Below the pieces are notes generated by a model, which saw only the letters and a program-made list of their open reading frames with translations, was not told the DNA's origin and searched no databases. This document shows, one piece after another, positions 45,011 through 55,094 of a stretch of 64,000 nucleotides of DNA (position 1 is its first letter; each line of letters begins with the position of its first letter). The stretch comes from Muricea muricata (taxonomy: Eukaryota > Cnidaria > Anthozoa > Malacalcyonacea > Plexauridae). The stretch is taken from NCBI GenBank assembly GCA_963855995.1, contig OY979717.1, forward strand, positions 26,059,746 through 26,123,745. The letters run 5' to 3'. The position numbers were made by a program, and so were the translations under genes.

Positions 45011-47610
45011 TCACTTCGAATGTTCGTTTGTAAGGTATGCTTGATGTTCATCACAACTTGCCATTTCCTCTTGGCTGTTCTCAAACTAAAATATGAAGAT
45101 GCAATATTTGGATATAGTATGTATAAACCATCCTTTAAAGTCTTTTTATAGCATGCCACCTAATGTTGAAATATTAAAAAAAGCCGGGAACATAAACAAA
45201 GCAGTATCTAAAGTGTGTTCAAGTTGATAAATGATAAAAAATAGTTATACCACTGAGTGTCATGGTCTGCAGTCTGCTTTGTTTGCTTTAGTCTATATCC
45301 AAAGTAATAATTAAAATATCCAGAAGATACATGCAGAGTTTTTACAAATAAATACTAGATTCTAATAATCACATGAAAACATTTGACTAGACAGTATATA
45401 TTTGATTTCTATTGCAGCTCAAACCAATGATCCCGCCAGCTTTAATTTGTGTTTTCTACAATAATACTTCACAGCCACTGACCAATTACTTACAAAGGTA
45501 TCAATCTGTTTTTGTGCCACAGAATGTGGAAATTGCTCTGAAGCAATGTACAATGTGTCACGAACACAAATTGACAGGACCTCTTTTGCATTCCAATGAA
45601 ACAATGCTGATGTCCTTGGAATACAAAGTTTCTTTGCACCAGGAAGTGAACTACAACAACAACAAATAAATTATGTAAAATAATGTAGATGTGTGTAAAA
45701 CTTGTTTGCTATATAGAAGAAATGCAGCCAAATGTCAGAAATTGAAGATTCCTACCTTAGATACTGAAAACTAAAAATTTCATTACATCCTTCACTTTCA
45801 AACAGGTGATCATGATGGAATAAACCATATATTTCAGCATCTATTCGCATCTCATCCCAAGTGGACTCAAATGACATTTTAGCTACAAATCCACTTTCAA
45901 CAAGTTTTGCACGTGTTTCATCCCTTGGAATAGTACAATTTGGCCCACTCATTGGAGGCAAACAAACTACCTTTTTGGTGTGAATCTTTGGTCTGGGTTC
46001 AGTGGCCCTACGCCTTTTCCTGACAGGAGGCAATTCAGCTTGCCTGTCTAGAAACGAACTTGGTGATGGAACTGGTGCAGATGTTGTAAACACTCTTTGT
46101 CTTCCTCCCCTCTAAAAGTACATTTGTGATGTTACTATGTACTTTTTGTACTTTTTTACTAAATTTACTCAAGTACAACGTGCCATATAGTATATTTCAA
46201 AACAGAAAGAAAACTTTGGACTAATATTTCCAGTCCTGTACTTTTTTTATGGCGTCATGCGGTGCACCAACATGGCAGAGCTCTGTCTGTGACCTTACAT
46301 GAAAATGATCTATCCTAGGGAATGGTCATAATTTAGCAGGAGAGGTGGGGACACTGGGGAGGTGAAATTCAAAATTTTAAGGAATGATACTGGTAAAAGT
46401 TTATGTGGAATTCTTGAGAGTATGCCTATCATTGTAATGAATTCTTTAGGGGTAAAGGGCTTGAGATTTTTTGAGCTAGAGATATAGGATCTCAGGGCTT
46501 GGAGCCTAGAATCCAGGGCTTAGAATTCTTCAGGGGTAAAAGATTTTGAGTTTGGAATTCTTCAAAAGAAAAGTGATTTGAGCTTGGAATTCTTCAGGGC
46601 CAATGTGTTTTGAGCTGGGAATTCTTCAAGGGTAAACGTTTAAGCTTGGAATTCGTCACAGCTTAGAATTCTTCAGGGGTAAAGTGTTTTGAGCTTCAAA
46701 TTTCTCAAGGGTATAACTATTAAAACATGTATCCTCGACAGGGGGGGGGGGGCAAATATTAAATGGAATAGCTCATTGACAGAGGGGTTCATAAAATATT
46801 AGGCAGTTCATATAAATGCTCTGAGAGGCATTTATAAATTATTTTATTATATAGTTGACAGTAAGATACTGAAAATACACCAAAAGATATTTTCCATATC
46901 GATCACGTGATCATTTCCCGCCAATAATTTTGTATTTTCAAAATGGCGATGTTTGTAAGAGCAGCGAACCAATTTTTGTCACCTTTGTTTAAAGAAAAAA
47001 ACTACATGTTTGTGTCGAAAAAAATGGAAATACTACAAGAAAACACTAAAATGATGAGCAAGTATGGTTTTAGTTTAAATAATATTGAAATAAAGCCATG
47101 TTTTTAGCATTATGATCGAAAATTAATATTACTGACTTGGGTCTTAAATTGTTTACAACTATATAATAAACAGAACATTACACGGCGGTTTGAAGATATG
47201 AATTTTATCTTCTCGTGGTGAAAACAATATTTTACTCACTCGCTCCGCTCGTTCGTAAAATATTGTTTTAACCACTCGAAGATAAAATTCATATCTTCGC
47301 ACCGCCGTGTAATATCCTCTATATATGTTCACATTTAACATGTATACAACAGTGATATCTTCTAAAACCTATGACTTTTCTTGTATAAATCTCCATAGTT
47401 ATTAATATACATAGTACATGTACTGGATAAATAATTCATATTCGCTAATTTACATATACAATAAGATACAACACACACCTGCTGCTCGTTGTTTGGTGTC
47501 GAGGTACTGGTGGCCGCTGCATTCGTTTCGCTGGTTCTTGACTGCCGAAGAGCGTTCGTTACAGCTTCTGATATAATTCTTGCTAAATCGTTGTCATTTC
47601 GGCTCGCCAT
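45011..47610 (-). CDS. Apparently intact four-exon gene inside the 4.1-kb element, function unknown
   Basis: Proposed exons (minus): 47610-47479 (MASRNDNDLARIISEAVTNA start), 46111-45756 (RGGRQRVFTTSAPVPSPSSF; PPVRKRRRATEPRPKIHTKK; VVCLPPMSGPNCTIPRDETR; FVAKMSFESTWDEMRIDAEI), 45650-45494 (SALFHWNAKEVLSICVRDTL; YIASEQFPHSVAQKQIDTF) and 45085-45011 (FENSQEEMASCDEHQAYLTN then HSK and stop). Splice sites are canonical: donors GTGTGT, GTAGGA and GTAAGT; acceptors TTTTAG, TTGTAG and TTTTAG. Phases fit, giving 239 aa without a stop. The Arg/Lys patch PVRKRRRATEPRPK looks like a nuclear signal. Exons 2-3 faintly recall N-terminal parts of HECT-type genes carried by invertebrate transposons; this is weak. 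The last exon and stop lie in the element's own inverted repeat. Confidence 0.5.
46440..46725. repeat. Degenerate minisatellite, about 40-bp units
   Basis: Variants of CTTGGAATTCTTCAGGGG, TAAAG and TTTTGAG recur about seven times with mutations. It lies in the first intron of the minus-strand gene and is followed by a G homopolymer at 46740-46752. Confidence 0.8.
47178..47312. repeat. Foldback hairpin, TTACACGGCGGT arms
   Basis: Arms TTACACGGCGGT, GAAGATATGAATTTTATCTT, CGTGGT and AAAACAATATTTTAC pair with the inverted copy around a GC-rich loop (TCACTCGCTCCGCTCGTTC). It is in the first intron of the element's gene, and may be a MITE nested in the 4.1-kb element. Confidence 0.75.
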
Positions 47611-47748
47611 ATTGTTTCCTCACAACAGCTTCCCGCCAAAATCATTCCCGCCTTTTTAGCAGTAACCGACGGCCGTAGCAAGCGCCCGCAAGCAAATAAA
47701 TCGCAATGTGTGCGTTACTAAATAGCATTTAATCACAACAGTTTTAGT

Positions 47749-47948
47749 GCGATTTAAATGACAATAACAACGCATTGCGATTTATTTAAATGACAATTAC
47801 AACGCATTGCGATTTATTTAAATGACAATTACAACGCATTGCGATTTATTTAAATGACAATTACAACGCATTGCGATTTATTTAAATGACAATTACAACG
47901 CATTGCGATTTATTTAAATGACAATTACAACGCATTGCGATATATAAA
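47749..47948. repeat. 32-bp tandem repeat, about six units
   Basis: Units containing GCGATTTATTTAAATGACAA and TTACAACGCATT repeat almost perfectly from 47777 to 47936, with diverged half units at each edge. It lies upstream of the gene's ATG at 47610, so it could overlap a promoter; that is inference. Confidence 0.95.
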
Positions 47949-48111
47949 TCGCAATAATGTGAAAATTGCGATATATAATTTAGACTTACGGACGGCATTG
48001 CTATTTATAAATAACAAACAAAAATAGAGTGTGACACAGCAAAAACATCTAAATCGCAACGAAAACACGTTTGTTTGTGTTGATGACTTTTTTTACAAAC
48101 GGCGCCCCATA

Positions 48112-48245
48112 GTTTTGAAGCTCGTTCCGACAATTTACGATGATTGAGCACTGAGCAATTTGATTAGCTGACTTATTATGGCAGCCAGTCAGAACTTGCA
48201 AAGCTGGCTCATCGCAAATTGTCGGAACGAACTTCAAAACAAACA
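48112..48245. repeat. Hairpin near the right arm of the 4.1-kb element
   Basis: GTTTTGAAGCTCGTTCCGAC, AATTT and CGATGA pair with CTCATCGCAAATTGTCGGAA and CGAACTTCAAAAC across a 70-bp loop. Confidence 0.7.
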
Positions 48246-48601
48246 TTGGAACTTTGCAACGAACATTCCGAGCTTACAAACGAACATTCGAAGTGATTTT
48301 TCAAAAGCGAGCTGAAAACGAGAGTAATATGCGAAGTTACTTATAACAAAGATTCGTGAGCAAACGTTACAATTCTCCATATAATGTAAATACATGCTTC
48401 AAATCAGGTTTACATGCTTAGCCTTTGAAACCTTTGAAACGTCTGTAATTAAATATACTCGTATAATTTACAATATTTACTTGACAACATTGCGATCGCG
48501 CCCTAGTAACAATGTAGAATGACGTCACAAACTTATTATTCAAACTACAAAACTTAACGAACAAACATACGCAATTCCACGCTCAACTGGAAATCGCAGT
48601 A

Positions 48602-48864
48602 TCACCATCTGAAATACTCCGTCTGTTTCCACCTCCATGCTTCGGTTGAAGGTTCTCACTTTCGCAGTATTGAATCCATAATTTTGACACTGTCCCATTC
48701 GATACTTCAAACTTGTTTGTCACATCAACAAAGCTCCCCTTGAAAATACCTGTATCTTTATCGCCTCCCTTAGATTTGATTTCGTCAATAATATTAAGTC
48801 TTCTGTTTGGAGAAATAGGCTTTCTGTTTTGAAAACAACGACCTTTCTTGTTTACCCGCCACAT
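48602..48864 (-). pseudogene. IS630/Tc1-like transposase, N-terminal helix-turn-helix part
   Basis: ATG at 48864 (minus) opens MWRVNKKGRC, followed by ISPNRRLNIIDEIKSKGG, FKGSFVDVTNKFEVSNGTVS, KLWIQYCESENLQPKHGG and NRRSISDGD. This is a paired-like HTH DNA-binding domain usual at the N-terminus of Tc1/IS630 transposases. The reading is cut at TA 48600-48601 by the 4.1-kb element and would resume at 44478 and then 43700. The start codon lies about 55 bp inside the right TIR, so the transposase promoter is probably within the TIR. Confidence 0.75.
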
Positions 48865-49370
48865 TTCTTCATGTATTATACCTCAACTTAGACTGTACGG
48901 CCTGCCCACTATGCTGTTCCCCGCCCCTTAGAAACAATGTTATTTGACCTTAGAAACGGTCAATTTTTAATAGGTCAATTTTCAAACGCAATCGGCTGTA
49001 TGTTATCCTCCAAATATATGTTTACAAACAAAGTAAGACAGCAGTTATATTCCAGCAATTTATCGCAGTACTTTTTATATCAAACTACAGCGCGCAACTT
49101 GGGCCAATTACAAAAGTCAAGAAATCCTTTACTTTATCTTTCAGGTCGACAGGACTTCTCTTTTTGACAATTGTATCATAGAACAGCCGTTTCTTTATAA
49201 CATTTCAAAATATCATGAGTTTGGCGTTAAAAAAGAAAAAGTTAGAGCGCTTTTAGTGGGTCTCTTTCGTATTCCAACACATTAGTTTCTGATGTTTTGG
49301 TTGCTTTCAACATGGCGGCCAAACCGGGAGTCGGCCGACATTTTGGCACACTTTGTACCCCTGAGTGAAC

Positions 49371-49764
49371 GGTCATGGCTTTATAGGATACCCTAAAGGT
49401 CGAAATGTCGAGAGAGCACTGGGACCGAGTTGCCCCTGTGTTTTGTGTATTTCTCACTCACTGGGACTGTATAGACTTCACCAAATTTAGCTATTAACTG
49501 AATTAAATTAATAAATTAAATTATTAAAATCATTATTAAATTTAGTTATTATTATTTTATTTTTGATTGTCGCGCTACGCGCTCCTTTTTTAGCTAAATT
49601 TGGTGAAGTAGATACAGTCCCAGTAAGTGAGAAATTTGACAGCCCAAGAATGACTCAATATTGAGCGTTATTATATGTATGGGGATACACAAAACACTAG
49701 GGCAACTCGGTCCCAGTGCTCTCTCGACATTTCGACCTTTAGGGTATCCTATAAAGCCATGACC
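49371..49764. mobile_element. 394-bp foldback element with 10-bp target duplication
   Basis: Ends GGTCATGGCTTTATAGGATA and its inverse. Arms share CCTAAAGGTCGAAATGTCGA, GAGAGCACTGGGACCGAGTT and TTCACCAAATTTAGCTA. CTGAGTGAAC at 49361-49370 is repeated at 49765-49774. The loop is AT-rich with no ORF. The target length is MULE-like. Confidence 0.85.
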
Positions 49765-50227
49765 CTGAGTGAACTCTCTGTATACATCTCCTTTGTGCTG
49801 AAAGGTTAGATTGCCAGGCAACCGAGTAAACAGGATGTGACGTTTCTTAGTGCTTCATCAGCTGTATCGGTGATTGTTGAGCAGTATAAAAGCATTCTTA
49901 TATCGAGCTTCTGTGTTTGAAATATAATCCATATTTCTTCCGCTCGCAGTGTTTTGAATGGAATAAATCGATCAGAATTCCGAACAGGAGAGGTAAGAAG
50001 ACAATTTTGATGTTTTTATTTGCCAAGACAATGTCTCGAAATTACGTATTTGTGTTATTTCTATTATTTGGTCAGATGGACTTCGAATAGTGCGGAGAAA
50101 TTAGATAACATGATTCGATGACAAAATATACGCGAAGTATTCACATTTTTGTTTCAAATTCTTATGTATTACATTCGTCTTAGGTTAAATTATTTAGGGG
50201 GTTTTTATGGCTATACAATGCGATTTA

Positions 50228-50639
50228 GGGGAAGCATCCATACTCAACTTGCCACGAGAAACGTCAATTTGACGTTTGTGGGTGTGTGGGTTATTTTCTT
50301 TGACGTTTTGCTTGTGGCAAAATGATATGAAGATGTTTCGTATAATGTATAATTCTGTTTGTAACATGCACTTTTATTAAAACTGATATACGCGGCACAA
50401 ACCTGCACAATATTTTTTGTAATCAAGGAATATACAAAACAAACAAGCTTCCTTATTTCGCCAGACGGTAAATTCAAAGTCATATATTTATATTGAAGGA
50501 AACATAATAAAAAATCCAGTATTCACCTTGTTTTTTTGTTGCCACGGATTGACGTTTCTAGGGTGGGTGGGTGGGTGGGTATGGAAAAGAAACGTCAAAT
50601 TGACGTTTTTCGTGGCAAGTTGAGTATGGATGCTTCCCC
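50228..50639. mobile_element. PIF/Harbinger-like (Tourist-type) MITE with TTA target duplication
   Basis: Ends GGGGAAGCATCCATACTCAA and its inverse, continuing CTTGCCACGA and AACGTCAATTTGACGTTT in both arms. TTA flanks both sides (50225-50227 and 50640-50642). No coding capacity. Confidence 0.8.
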
Positions 50640-50799
50640 TTATGAACTGTATATTAATATATACATTGTTTTGTCCTAATTAAGTGTATTTGGCATTAAA
50701 TTATTTCTGAACATCTTTGTATGTGTACTTGCAGTCATCATTACAGGCTAAATGAAAAGAATTGTTCGTTAAGACAATTGAATTTTAAAATAGTTAAAC

Positions 50800-51550
50800 A
50801 AGCTATAATACATTGTTATAATATTCTTTTATAGCTCCAATAGTCCAATTTTGAATTTAAGTTTGTTTTTAACAAAATGATATATTCAGAAGTTCCTACT
50901 CAGGTTGTAGGAACAGTAACTGTTCATTAACCAGAGTGCATTCTGTGTAAAGTTCACACGGAAGATTCATGATTGTACGCCGACTTTTATTATAAATTAC
51001 ATTATGATTTTTGAAACCCCACGCCGAAGATCTTCGGCATACGGGACTTCAAATACACCCTGGTTCATTAAGGGCCTATTCATATGAGGTGAGCTGGCCC
51101 AGTTAACCGGGCCAGTGCAGCTAACCGGGCTAATAGTCAAATTGATTTCATATGGAATTTCGGCCCACTAAGTTATACCCTACCAATTATCCCACCTTTT
51201 ACTCATTCCAGTGACGCGCAGTTGTTTTTATCGCTGTTAACCGGGCTAACTGTAAGTTTGTGTTCATATGGGCATTTTTCATCCCACCCCACTGAGATCT
51301 CCCCTTGCTCATGCCGATATCTCACCTAACCGGGCCAGCTCGGTCTCCATATGAACACAAAGTTGAAAATGTATGAAAACATTAAAGAAGGCGGGATCTC
51401 CATGTAACAGAATCAGCCCGGTTAACCGGGCTAGCTCACCTCATATGAACAGGCCCTGAACTTCTGAATATATCATTTTGTCAAAACCAAACTTAAATTT
51501 CAAATTGGATATCATACAGTAGTTGTGTTATAGCTTCTTTATAGCTACTT
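50800..51550. mobile_element. Older MITE split by another MITE
   Basis: AATTTAAGTTTG and TGATATATTCAGAAGTTC near 50855-50900 recur inverted near 51458-51510. Weaker similarity extends outward over AAGCTATAA on each side. The MITE at 51072-51456 lies just inside the right arm. Confidence 0.5.
51072..51456. mobile_element. MITE with GGGCC-start TIRs
   Basis: Ends GGGCCTATTCATATGAGGTG (AGCTGGCCC) and, reversed, AGGGCCTGTTCATATGAGGT (GAGCTAGCCC). Several internal AACCGGGC palindromes. The flanks TTAA/TGAA hint at a 3-4 bp duplication. No ORF. Confidence 0.7.
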
Positions 51551-51559
51551 AGCTACTGG

Positions 51560-52490
51560 TATTTGAAAATTCAAGTGTTAGACACATTCACCTTGAGAAA
51601 TGGCAGATTCTATACATTATGCATCCCAAGCCATTCTACTCAATTCCAGATGCCACAGGATTAGTCAATTAATCAATACCAAGTATAAAATTTACTACTG
51701 AATATACAGTTTATCAACTGACCAAGTTAGTGATCTTGATATCCAGAATTAGTTGCAAGACCCCTTTTAAGCAGACACCTCGGCAAGGTTCCAAAGGTAT
51801 CTGCTTAATAGGGGTTCAACCTCTTAAGTACCGGCACAGAATATAAAGCACACCAGTAGCGTAGCCAGATCAGTAATGGGGGGGGGGGGGTCAATATTCA
51901 TGTATTCATGTTCACTGCCTTCAAAAAACAATCTAATTCAAATAAGCAACTAATAATGCAGAGCTCAAATATATGAATATATGCCCCCCCCCCCCCCCCC
52001 CCCATTTAGCCAGCTGGCTACATGCCACTAAACACCACAGTACTTACTATTAAAGTAATCTGCACATTTTAAGTTGATTGAAGGCCAGCACAAGACCCAA
52101 AATTGAAAACCTTGGCAGAAGTGTCTTTGAATATTGGGAGGATTTGCATCCCATATATCTTCTAGAAACATCTAGAGGATTAATACATTAAAATGTTAAA
52201 ATAAAAAGAAACATGCAATGATTAATAATAAGATAAAATATGAGCTCAGTCCAATTTTAGTTAAGAAACTGGAAATGCTCTGGAATTTTTAGGTCCCCAA
52301 ACTTGCCCATTAGATCCTGAGCATGTATATAATGTTGCTCAGTTATATATGCACATTTTTCTAAACAGTTGCTTCCAAGTGAACATTTTTTGCTTTAAAC
52401 TTGCTGTTTATTCTTATTGCTATTTATTCCACATTTTGCTTTTGATTAACAAGATGGTTTCCGTCACCAAGTAATTAACATTTCTGCTGC
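51560..52490. other. Non-coding sequence with homopolymer tracts
   Basis: A G tract at about 51880-51891 and a C tract at about 51986-52003 are the only features, apart from a small hairpin near 51770-51825 (AAGCAGACACCT with AGGTATCTGCTT). Confidence 0.5.
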
Positions 52491-52569
52491 ACTGATATAT
52501 GGATAACTCACTGTACCTGATTCGAAATATTCTGAACGAAACACATTGTATGAATGTGAGCTACGAGAC

Positions 52570-53625
52570 CCTGTACTGTCATAGCTGTGGTAGCTGTCTT
52601 ACAGTATCTGTCTTGGCTGTCTTAGCTGTCTTATCTGTGGTAGCTGTTTTAGCTGTCTTATCTGTCTTATCTGTCTTGGCTGTCTTGGCTGTCTTCTCTG
52701 TCTTATCTGTCTTGGCTGTCTTGGCTGTCTTGTTTTTCTTGGCTGTCTTATCTATCTTGGCTGTCTTATCTGTTTTGGCTGTCTTGTCATTCTTGGCTGT
52801 CTTAGCTGTCTTGTCATTCTTAGCTGTCTTAGATGTCTTATCTGTCTTAGCAGTGGTAGTTGTCCTAGCTGTCTTAACTGTCTTAGCTGTCTTTGCTGTC
52901 TTAGCTGTCTTTGCTGTGTTAGCTGTATTAGCAGTCTTAGCTGTCTTAGCTGTCTTTGCTGTCTCCGCTGTCTTATCTGTCTTGGCTGTCTTGTTTTTCT
53001 TGGCTGTCTTATCTATCTTGGCTGTTTTGGCTGTCTTCTCATTCTTGGCTGTCTTAGCTGTCTTGTCATTCTTGGCTGTTTTATCTGTCTTAGCTGTCTT
53101 AGCTGTGGAAGCTGTCTTAACTGTCATAGCTGTGGTAGCTGTCTTATCTGGCTTAGCCGTCTTGGCTGTCTTAGCTGTCTTATCTGTCGTAGCAGTGGTA
53201 GTTGTCTTAGCTATCATAGCTGTCTTTGCTGTCTTTGCTGTCTTAGCAGTCTTAGCTGTCTTTGCTGTCTTAGCTGTCTTAGCTGTATTAGCTGTCTTAG
53301 CTGTCTTAGCTGTCTTGGCTATCTTGGCTGTCTTTGTTGTCTTATCTGGCTTTTCTGTCTTAGGTGTCTTAGCTCTGTTAGCTGTCTTAGCTGTCATAGC
53401 CATCATAGCTGTGCAAGCTGTCTTATCTGTCTTAGCTGTGGAAGCTGTCTTAGAGCACTTAGCTTTGGTAGCTGTCTTAGATGTCTTAGCTGTCTTATCT
53501 GTCTTAGCTGTTTTAGCTGTCTTAGCTGTCTTAGCTGAGGTAGCTGTGGAAGCTGTCTTAGCTGTGTTATCTGTCTTAGCTGTGTTATCTGTCTTAGCTG
53601 TGGAAGCTGTCTTAACGTAGGCATC
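52570..53625. repeat. Minisatellite of 9-bp units (GCTGTCTTA), about 1.05 kb
   Basis: About 115 imperfect copies of GCTGTCTTA/GCTGTCTTG with variants (GTGGTA, GTCATA, TCATTC). Because the unit is 9 bp, stop-free frames run through it: plus 52499-53620 (373 codons, Leu-Ala-Val-rich) and minus 53406-52579 (275 codons, Ala-Lys-Thr-rich). Neither looks like a real protein; the plus ORF starts in unrelated sequence. Longer-period copies (for example blocks at 52.70-52.85 and 52.97-53.09 kb) suggest higher-order duplication. Confidence 0.95.
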
Positions 53626-53659
53626 TTAACTGACTTTAGGGGACCGGTTCACTATTAGT

Positions 53660-54835
53660 GACGATTCTCTTTCTTTTGTTTTTATTTTCAATCCACTTCT
53701 GTAAAATTTCATGCAATGAAAGTTTAAAAAATGTGCAAAATTCTATGAGGCTGAGAGCCACTGAAGGGCCATTACTTCGTACTATGTATAAACAACATTA
53801 CCCCCCCCCCCCCAGCATCGGTTCCACATATTACAGGTTTCCCAGGAAATTTGGCTGTATAACCTGTAATAACCATAGTTAATAACTATTGTATTATTTA
53901 ATAATTCGGAAAAAATTGTGTAAAAATCAAAATTTTGCTTCTAATTTTCTTAATAAATTGTACATTTCTTCCGTACTTGCGTTGAGGTATTCAATGTTTG
54001 CTAGATATTTAAATGCAGTTATAAATCTTAAACGTCTGCCGCTCATGTAACGTAAATTTTCAGCGATCTTTGGCCCAAATTGAAATAAAGATTTACATGA
54101 CTACTGTAACATTGCGCATGTCTTTACAGTTAACGTTGTGAAGAAATCAATAAAACACAACATAGTTCAGTGTATATCCCACCTTAACTTGCTTTACCAT
54201 TAGCTGCGTTTCTCAAGCGGCCGTGTAAATTTTGAAATGAGTAGAAGCACATGATTTCTTGCCATCATCGTAAAATTGCTGCAATTTTTGCCTATGAACA
54301 TCACTTATTGTTTGTCTTGCTCATTTTATACGCAATTTTCTGCAGTTAGAATCACTCATGATATCGTTAATTGTTATTGTTAAGAAAAAAACACTTGGCA
54401 GCCCTCGGCCACCATACACTAGTTGTCAAATAAAAATCCATTTTTCGAACTAAACTACCAAATTTCTCACGAAATATATTATTTATTTAGTTTCCAAATT
54501 TCTGGCAAACTTTCATTTTTCTTTACCAAGTATAATTACAAGTTTCAACAAGTTTCATCGAGGAAAATAAAAGATAAAAGCGATTAAAAACAGTAAAATG
54601 GATTTCTATTCGGAAGCTAGTTCCAGGCCTTTTGCTCACGGTCAGATCAGCTAGATACAAGCGATCGCGAAAGCAGTGGCAATGACCCTGGCCAATTAAA
54701 AGATAAAGCCAAAGACTATAAATGCGCGCAGAAACGGAGGTATTTGATTGGTCGATACTCGGGATGGCGATCAGTTTGGACAGCATCAACCCAGTGAACT
54801 AAATTTAGATCTACCAGTAATCACCCATTTAGATT
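53660..54835. other. Non-coding sequence
   Basis: A C tract lies at about 53802-53813. No gene or repeat pair was recognised. Confidence 0.4.
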
Positions 54836-54847
54836 GTGAGAGTAGGG

Positions 54848-55083
54848 CAGTGAACTGAATATAACTGGAGCGCTACCTGCTAATATTTCTGCAATGCTTT
54901 CTTGAACAAATCTCACTTCCAGACACGCGTGTTTACTTATATGTCCCGCATTATATCTCGCGAGATCAGTGCAATTGCGTAATCGTTTGTTTTGGTCGCG
55001 TGATTTGTTGCGTGAAAAGTCTGGGTACGAATGGCTTCAAATTTCCCGCCTCATCTAGCGTTCCAGTTATATTCAGTTCACTG
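54848..55083. mobile_element. hAT-like MITE with 8-bp target duplication
   Basis: Ends CAGTGAACTGAATATAACTG and its inverse. GAGTAGGG at 54840-54847 is repeated at 55084-55091. An 8-bp duplication and CAG-start termini fit hAT. 236 bp, non-coding. Confidence 0.88.
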
Positions 55084-55094
55084 GAGTAGGGTGG

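Larger units (their letters stand above)
44481..48599. mobile_element. 4.1-kb TA-flanked element with long TIRs carrying a four-exon gene
   Basis: The left terminus CTGCGATTTCCAGTTGAGCG is preceded by TA (44479-44480); the right terminus is its inverse followed by TA (48600-48601). The arms share GTGGAATTGCG, TTGTTCGTTAAGTTTTGTAG, GTGACGTCATTCTACATTGT, CAGACGTTTCAAAGGCTAAG and TTGAAAAATCACTTCGAATG. The right arm runs from about 48270 to 48599. The left arm runs from 44481 to about 45035 and contains an extra 220 bp at 44750-44970. Host transposase sequence resumes in register on either side apart from the TA. Contents: one minus-strand gene, a 40-bp-type minisatellite, hairpins and a 32-bp tandem repeat. 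No DDE transposase was seen inside. Confidence 0.8.
39952..48998. mobile_element. TA-flanked two-gene Tc1/mariner (IS630)-like transposon, with nested insertions
   Basis: The left end is TA then CAGCCGATTCCGTTTG; the right end is CAAACGCAATCGGCTG then TA. Terminal inverted repeats extend inward through AAAAATTGACCGTTTCTAAG, GTCAAATGACATTGTTTCTA and AGGGGCGGGG (39999-40056 against 48919-48975). The left arm has about 30 extra bases. A plus-strand CCHC/coiled-coil ORF (40230-41698) converges on a minus-strand DDE transposase (48864 to 43010). Removing the 4.1-kb and 0.76-kb insertions leaves about 4.2 kb. Both genes carry stops, so the copy is dead, but its architecture is readable. Confidence 0.75.

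Noticed and set aside
47749..47948. Possible CRISPR array (regular 32-bp repeats)
   Set aside because: Units are contiguous with no unique spacers and lie in a eukaryotic transposon; it is a simple tandem repeat.
52499..53620. A 373-codon plus-strand open frame (and a 275-codon minus frame) as protein genes
   Set aside because: Both are by-products of a 9-bp repeat unit with no stop codons; composition is monotonous and there is no signal, domain or conserved start context.
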